From contig JASHWM010000160.1 in the NCBI GenBank assembly GCA_030044075.1, positions 1-10,337 on the forward strand: a stretch of 10,337 bases of DNA, written 5' to 3'. The notes under the pieces are model-generated. The model did no database searches. It was given only the letters and a program-made list of their open reading frames with translations, and was not told the origin of the DNA. Position 1 is the stretch's first letter; every line of letters begins with the position of its first letter. This DNA comes from Candidatus Rhabdochlamydia sp. (GTDB lineage Bacteria > Chlamydiota > Chlamydiia > Chlamydiales > Rhabdochlamydiaceae). Positions 6,310-10,337 of this stretch are shown piece after piece. The translations under genes were made by a program, and so were the position numbers.

Positions 6310-6732
6310 ATGAAAGAGCAAACATTATCGATCATCAAGCCTGATGCTGTTGAAAACAACCAGATTGGCGCTATCTTGTCCCGATTTGAAAAAGCAGGCC
6401 TTAAAATCGTGGCAGCGCAAATGCTCCACCTCACAAAAGAGCAGGCTGAAGAGTTCTATGCCGTCCACAAAGCTAGAGGGTTTTATTCCGACCTCGTCAA
6501 TTTCATGATATCGGGCCCCGTGTTTGTGAGCGTCCTTGAAGGCGACGATGCTGTCGCAAAAAACCGTACCATTATGGGCGCGACCAACCCAAAAGATGCA
6601 GCTCCAGGAACGATCCGCGCAGACTTTGCAAGCTCGATCGAGAAAAATGCGGTACACGGCTCAGACAGCCTGGAAAACGCTAAAATTGAGATCGAGTTCT
6701 TCTTCTCACAAAAAGAAGTCCTCTCTAGATAG
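6310..6732 (+). CDS. ndk: nucleoside diphosphate kinase
   Basis: Ndk transfers the gamma phosphate of ATP to other (deoxy)nucleoside diphosphates through a phosphohistidine intermediate, balancing NTP pools in the cytoplasm. From this start the protein has 140 residues, the normal family length, and begins [14 protein letters not shown] like E. coli Ndk. K10 lies in IIKPDAV. The block [22 protein letters not shown] (103-124) contains catalytic H116 in the signature N-x-x-[32 protein letters not shown] and [15 protein letters not shown] also match the family. A start 15 bases upstream (6295, MENSF) is in frame but unlikely, because the only good ribosome binding site overlaps it. The gene is monocistronic: it has its own -10 element and ends in a strong hairpin 12 bases after the stop. 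Confidence 0.97.
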   Translation: MKEQTLSIIKPDAVENNQIGAILSRFEKAGLKIVAAQMLHLTKEQAEEFYAVHKARGFYSDLVNFMISGPVFVSVLEGDDAVAKNRTIMGATNPKDAAPGTIRADFASSIEKNAVHGSDSLENAKIEIEFFFSQKEVLSR

Positions 6733-6744
6733 ACTTTTCTTGCT

Positions 6745-6780
6745 AGAAGAGGGCCTTTGCCCTCTTCTTCATTCTTTGAT
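6745..6780 (+). terminator. terminator shared by ndk and the convergent orphan gene
   Basis: AGAAGAGGGC (6745-6754) and GCCCTCTTCT (6759-6768) form a perfect 10-bp stem with the loop CTTT. A T-rich stretch (TCATTCTTT, then ATTTT) follows on the plus strand. The right arm ends one base before the stop codon of the minus-strand 709-codon gene, so the hairpin also forms directly after that gene and may serve both strands. The minus side lacks a clean T-run. Confidence 0.75.
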
Positions 6781-8898
6781 TTTATACAGAATAATTGTAG
6801 CTTTATTTGACGGATCAGCAATTTCCAGGGTAAAGCTGTTGATTTCCTTCGCAAGGTAACTGCCATCATCGGCTACTTTCTCCACTCGGACAGCTTTTGA
6901 TTTTTCTTGCGTTGCTGACAGGGGTGGGAAATCGACTTGCCAGAACCCTTTTTCAATGTATTCCTCGAAGGTGGTACGGCTCTTTTTTTCTATAAAAAAA
7001 CGGTGGTAGCAAATATTGTCCTCATCAAAACAGTAAGAAAAGACCCCTCTTTTCTTCACGCCATCGATGATGATCTCTCCTGGTATCGAATACACGATAT
7101 CTTCTTTTTGCCTCTTTTCATTTTTCCATTTGCTTTTGACACCATGGGTAAGGATATAGTCGTCGACTGCCAGAGCAAAAGTATGATAGATCCTGGACTG
7201 TTCTTTAAATTCACCTGACTTGCCTTCATAAAAAGAAGAAGAGAGCATTTTTTGGGGATCGGTTCGAAAGTCAAGGACACGGGAGTCGTAAATGATAGCA
7301 GTCCTTGTTTTTTTCGCATCTTCAACTCTTGTGCTCTCTTTAGCTTGAGAAAGTTCTACTAGGCGCGGCTGTTCTTCGCTTCTTACTGAAGAGGTCGCAC
7401 CGCTTCCTTTTGAAGAAGGTCCTGCTACTTCCGCGATACGAGCCGCAGCAGAACTGCTCGAAGCCTCCGCTGCATGGGCGGGCGTCATTAAAATAGCTGG
7501 AGTTTTCTTCTGTGTGGAGGATTGAGATGCCTTCTGTCTTCTTTTATGAATATCTAAAACAATGTGCACGGGTAAAAAATCGGAATAATCTTCTTTTTGC
7601 ACATCAGGACTTGCAACTTCCACATGATTTTTCCTTTGTGGGATCGCAAAAAACTTATCCGGTTCCTTGAAGTTTTCATCATCAAAAAGAGAGCGTCTCA
7701 TTCTATATAGAGCAAGTTTTTCGCTCATTGGAAGGCTCTTTGGAGGACTCAGCATGTGCAGCCTTCGATACGCGAGGTCATAAAGCTTTTGAAGAGAGCT
7801 TATCGATAGCTGCATCTTCGTCACCGATTCACGCAAGTTCAAAAGAAAATCGGAAGTAAACATTTCGGGAGTCGTAGGATCTTCATGGTACCTGTCCCAC
7901 TCAGCTTTTAATGGACTGTGAGCTAGATCTTGGTCAAGCTCAGGTAAAGATGCCGAAGAGATCGTTTGACGTTGATTTGAATAATTAACCTTGATGCCTA
8001 GAGGTTCATCATATCCGAATTTTTCATCCTGGACACTGATGATCACTCGAAGTAAATAATCCCGAATATCGGTAAGAAATTTCCTTAAAGTCTGTTCTGT
8101 AACCCCATCGCCTTCCAATGCTGCTGTGATCTCTTTGATAAACTGTCTTTTTTTCTCTTCGCTTGTATTATATAGACCATGGACCACCTCACTTTCGCTT
8201 TCGCCATACAATTCCTTATAAAGAAAGAGGGCAAATCCGAGATTGTCCTCGGAAAGGTCCACTAACTCCAGCAGTTTTTTTTCAATTTCCTTAGGTGGCT
8301 TAAGGGAAAGTAAACAGATATTCGAATTGGCTGTTTTCTCAAAATGCATGACAAATTTATTCCCTAAATAGTTATGCAGAGAATAATTTGCAAAATTGAA
8401 GAAAAATTGATAGGAGCGCTCTTCAAGGTGCAGCTTCGATAAAAGAAGTTGTGCATGTTTGAAGAGGTCTCGGATACTGCTTGATCTAGGAGGAGCATTT
8501 TCATATTGTCTGATCAAACTGCCAACCCCAGGTAAAGATTCTGAAAGGGGGATTGACAGATAGGTTTCTTGAACTTTTTTGATCAGGGGGCCCAAAAATG
8601 TGAAAGATCCTATTTTGGGAGCTTCAAGCGTCGATAACGTCAATACTTTGTCATAAACTTCCAAAATATTGATCAATCCGATTAATTGATGAGGTTTTCT
8701 TTGTTTTTTTGAGCTTTGATCAAAAATTCTTGAGATCTCTTCTATCGGCGCAGTCTGTGCAAAAGAGGCGAATTGCGAGCGGTCGCATTCGTAAACGGCA
8801 CAATCTCTCCCCAGCATTAGTAACCTTTTACTTTCAATAACGCTTTGGATATTATTTGTTAAACTAACTATATTAGTAGCTGCCGGGAAAATTTGCAT
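6769..8898 (-). CDS. 709-residue orphan protein, candidate host-interaction protein
   Basis: I do not recognise this family. The protein has three visible parts. Residues 1-450 are mainly helical and charged, with Leu-rich stretches (about 145-235 and 345-405) and no evident transmembrane helix or signal peptide. Residues 455-530 are a low-complexity, probably disordered linker rich in Ser, Ala, Lys and Glu (for example AAEASSSSAAARIAE). Residues 568-660 form a compact C-terminal module with YHTFALAVDDYILTHG, SIPGEIIIDG, GVFSYCFDEDNICYHRFF and IEKGFWQVDFP. Its aromatic/His pattern looks like a conserved fold. Size, linker and lack of household motifs resemble secreted proteins of intracellular bacteria; this is inference. 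The ATG at 8898 has no Shine-Dalgarno sequence, but a TATAAT lies about 30 bases upstream. An internal ATG at 8817 (codon 28) is preceded by AAAGG at good spacing and is an alternative start. The gene converges on ndk and diverges from the PP2C gene. Confidence 0.75.
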   Translation of the reverse strand: MQIFPAATNIVSLTNNIQSVIESKRLLMLGRDCAVYECDRSQFASFAQTAPIEEISRIFDQSSKKQRKPHQLIGLINILEVYDKVLTLSTLEAPKIGSFTFLGPLIKKVQETYLSIPLSESLPGVGSLIRQYENAPPRSSSIRDLFKHAQLLLSKLHLEERSYQFFFNFANYSLHNYLGNKFVMHFEKTANSNICLLSLKPPKEIEKKLLELVDLSEDNLGFALFLYKELYGESESEVVHGLYNTSEEKKRQFIKEITAALEGDGVTEQTLRKFLTDIRDYLLRVIISVQDEKFGYDEPLGIKVNYSNQRQTISSASLPELDQDLAHSPLKAEWDRYHEDPTTPEMFTSDFLLNLRESVTKMQLSISSLQKLYDLAYRRLHMLSPPKSLPMSEKLALYRMRRSLFDDENFKEPDKFFAIPQRKNHVEVASPDVQKEDYSDFLPVHIVLDIHKRRQKASQSSTQKKTPAILMTPAHAAEASSSSAAARIAEVAGPSSKGSGATSSVRSEEQPRLVELSQAKESTRVEDAKKTRTAIIYDSRVLDFRTDPQKMLSSSFYEGKSGEFKEQSRIYHTFALAVDDYILTHGVKSKWKNEKRQKEDIVYSIPGEIIIDGVKKRGVFSYCFDEDNICYHRFFIEKKSRTTFEEYIEKGFWQVDFPPLSATQEKSKAVRVEKVADDGSYLAKEINSFTLEIADPSNKATIILYKIKE

Positions 8899-8927
8899 AA
8901 CATTGTTAATATTATTTTAATTAAATT

Positions 8928-8956
8928 ATTATACTAAACTTTTATATTAAAATAAA
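8928..8956 (-). promoter_or_regulatory. promoter of the 709-residue orphan gene
   Basis: On the minus strand 8933-8928 reads TATAAT, a perfect -10 consensus. TTTATT lies 17 bases upstream (8956-8951) as a weak -35. Transcription would begin near 8921, giving a leader of about 23 bases before the ATG at 8898. This supports that ATG despite its lack of a Shine-Dalgarno sequence. In so AT-rich a region a chance match cannot be excluded. Confidence 0.45.
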
Positions 8957-9092
8957 ACAAAATACGGTTTTTGATAATTATTTAATGTGATTACAAAAAT
9001 TTCTATATATTTAAAAAATCTACTACTATTTTTTAAGGTTTATTTAAACGAACAATATCATAATAAATTTTTTAAAACATGATTTTTCGTGA

Positions 9093-9120
9093 ATTTTCCT
9101 TTCAAAACAATCAGGAAAAT
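9093..9120. repeat. 8-base inverted repeat upstream of the PP2C gene
   Basis: ATTTTCCT (9093-9100) and AGGAAAAT (9113-9120) are perfect inverted arms around a 12-base spacer, ending 56 bases before the PP2C start. It could be an operator or a weak hairpin. No protein can be assigned. Confidence 0.3.
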
Positions 9121-9176
9121 AATAAAATTAATAGGTTTTATAAATAATTTACATTTTATTGTTTAGTTCAGGGAAA

Positions 9177-10337
9177 ATGAACCAGCTCAGTCCAATTAGC
9201 CCAATAAGAGGGCCTCAAGCATTTGAAGTTGCAGAAATGGGCACGCCTCCGCGCATGGAACCCCATTTAGAATCATCCATGATCTCTTTGCAAGAGAGGA
9301 ATGAATGCTCTGATGTGTGCAGCAATTTCTGGTACTTCGTCACCTACCCTTTTGTCATGTTATTTCACATCATTGCTTGGCCTTTTGTCGCGCTGTACCG
9401 CCTGTTTTCCCCTGAAATCCCACCACCACCTCCTCCTCCTCCCCCTCCTCCGCCGCCACCACCGCCGCCACCTCTTGAGCCGCCCAGCTGCTCCACTTGG
9501 CGTCCGCGGGAATTGTCTACCGAACAAGCGAACAATAAAATGTTAAAGAACTCTTACAAAGCATTCCAAGAGCATAGACTAAAAGAAGATGGGGTATACG
9601 CAGATAATCAAGAAGCGCTCGAAATGCTCCCGGTAGCTTTCCCGCCGCTCGCCTTTCACCACCATTCTTACGAGAATATCGGTATAAGACCTCAAATGGA
9701 AGATGCTCGTTTTTATCGAGAGATCGATGAAGGGATCATTACGGGAATATTTGATGGCCATGGAGGCAAAGAAGTTTCGGAGTACGTCAACGAACAATTC
9801 CAGTTAAGATTTTCAGATATGTTGAAACACTGCGGCAATAAGCCCCATCAGGCCTTTGAAGCATTGCTCGATGAGATCCATAATGAGGTTGCAGCTCATC
9901 CTGCATGGGAACATACCGGCACTACCGCCTCGATCTGTTTCATCGCAAGGGGAACCAATCTCATCTATACAGCAAATTTAGGGGACAGCGAGGCCAATAT
10001 TTACCGCAGGATTGACGGCCAAATTAAATCCATCCCCCTATCTTGCGTAAGGGATTGGGGCAGCGAAAAGGATGCTCTTCGAGCAGCGATCGCGATGGAG
10101 GATCGAAGTATTGCAGAAGAATGGCCAAGGGAAACCAACCCTAAAGTTCTCCGGTTTAACGGATCTATGTGGTCGACCAATGTCTCGCGTGCAATCGGAA
10201 ACATCCATTGCGGAGGAACTCCAGAAAAACCTGGCGTGATCCATAAGCCTAAGATCACGGTCAATCAAATAAGAAGGGGCGACACGCTTGTCATTGCCTG
10301 CGATGGACTAAAAGACTTTGTCTCAGAAAGAGAGATC
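9177..10337 (+). CDS. membrane-anchored PP2C/PPM-family Ser/Thr phosphatase with polyproline arm, C-terminus beyond window
   Basis: The gene runs off the right edge after 387 codons. PP2C enzymes are metal-dependent phosphoserine/phosphothreonine phosphatases. After a 50-residue N-terminus comes a hydrophobic, aromatic segment (51-77, FWYFVTYPFVMLFHIIAWPF and on), then 18 consecutive prolines (82-99), a linker, and from about 165 the catalytic domain. Its motifs are in order: RPQMEDA (171-177; R171 is the phosphate-binding Arg position, E175/D176 are metal-site residues), FDGHGG (192-197, D193), GTTAS (248-252), ANLGDSEANIY, SRAIGN (337-342) and ACDGLKDFVS (374-383, D376). The metal ligands visible so far are intact. 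The usual GDSR reads GDSE and RA-x-GD reads RAIGN, which are departures outside the core metal site. The final D-N motif lies beyond the window. The start has AGGG close upstream. The gene diverges from the orphan gene; eukaryotic-like style and membrane anchor suggest host or envelope signalling, which is inferred. Confidence 0.85.
   Translation, partial: MNQLSPISPIRGPQAFEVAEMGTPPRMEPHLESSMISLQERNECSDVCSNFWYFVTYPFVMLFHIIAWPFVALYRLFSPEIPPPPPPPPPPPPPPPPPPLEPPSCSTWRPRELSTEQANNKMLKNSYKAFQEHRLKEDGVYADNQEALEMLPVAFPPLAFHHHSYENIGIRPQMEDARFYREIDEGIITGIFDGHGGKEVSEYVNEQFQLRFSDMLKHCGNKPHQAFEALLDEIHNEVAAHPAWEHTGTTASICFIARGTNLIYTANLGDSEANIYRRIDGQIKSIPLSCVRDWGSEKDALRAAIAMEDRSIAEEWPRETNPKVLRFNGSMWSTNVSRAIGNIHCGGTPEKPGVIHKPKITVNQIRRGDTLVIACDGLKDFVSEREI
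9420..9473 (+). repeat. run of 18 proline codons in the PP2C gene
   Basis: All 18 codons are Pro, but all four synonyms (CCA, CCT, CCC, CCG) are mixed. The run is therefore not a simple trinucleotide microsatellite, and it appears maintained at the protein level. It follows the hydrophobic segment directly and would form a stiff polyproline-II rod of several nanometres between membrane and phosphatase domain. Confidence 0.95.

Larger units (their letters stand above)
8899..9176. other. very AT-rich divergent intergenic region
   Basis: The 278 bases between the orphan gene and the PP2C gene hold no convincing gene. They contain a minus-strand -10 element, a palindromic GTTTATTTAAAC at 9038-9049, an 8-base inverted repeat at 9093/9113 and TATAAA at 9139-9144 as a possible plus-strand -10. 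AGGG shortly before the ATG at 9177 is a modest ribosome binding site. Base composition is far more AT-rich than in the conserved genes to the left. Confidence 0.6.

Noticed and set aside
8899..9176. Replication origin or attachment site in the AT-rich spacer
   Set aside because: It is AT-rich with palindromes, but no DnaA-box cluster, direct repeats or integrase gene is present; a divergent promoter region explains it.
9420..9473. Trinucleotide microsatellite or phase-variation tract
   Set aside because: The codons are mixed CCA/CCT/CCC/CCG rather than one repeated unit, so slippage is not the obvious mechanism, and triplet changes would not alter frame.
9301..9546. Plus-strand open frame over the proline run
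   Set aside because: It is a frame-shifted reading of the C-rich tract, giving Leu/His/Arg low complexity; the PP2C frame has domain motifs and runs through it.

Overview
The window looks like a chromosomal segment of a Gram-negative, host-associated bacterium, most probably a member of the Chlamydiota outside the Chlamydiaceae (a 'Chlamydia-like' amoeba or animal symbiont). The reasons are a Kdo/LPS-export gene cluster (kdsA, an LptC-like gene, a long OstA/LptA-like gene, lptB), a eukaryotic-type OMP decarboxylase, a eukaryotic-type PP2C phosphatase with a membrane anchor and a polyproline arm, and a large orphan protein. The assignment is inferred from gene content and style, not from any database search.

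Layout. Positions 1-293 (minus) hold the N-terminal part of a pyrF/URA3-type gene that runs off the left edge. After a 189-bp divergent spacer, 483-4141 (plus) is a tightly packed LPS cluster. kdsA makes Kdo-8-phosphate; a small membrane-anchored LptC-like protein overlaps it by one base; a secreted OstA/LptA-like protein follows behind a good candidate promoter; lptB, the transporter ATPase, starts 2 bp later. A WaaQ-type heptosyltransferase (4136-5218, minus) converges on lptB with overlapping stop codons. Upstream of it on the same strand is a SAM-dependent methyltransferase (5278-6105) with an N-terminal signal-like peptide, and a hairpin plus T-run lies between the two.

The second half begins with ndk (6310-6732, plus), ended by a strong 10-bp hairpin shared with the convergent 709-codon orphan gene (6769-8898, minus). 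A very AT-rich 278-bp divergent region (8899-9176) separates that gene from a PP2C-type phosphatase (9177 to the right edge, plus, incomplete). The phosphatase has a hydrophobic segment and 18 consecutive prolines ahead of its catalytic domain.

How the genes fit together. kdsA, the two Lpt-like genes, lptB and the heptosyltransferase all serve synthesis or transport of lipopolysaccharide. pyrF and ndk are nucleotide-metabolism housekeeping genes. The divergent orphan/PP2C pair is the accessory part and the best candidate for host interaction. No tRNA, rRNA, CRISPR array, insertion sequence or phage gene was recognised.
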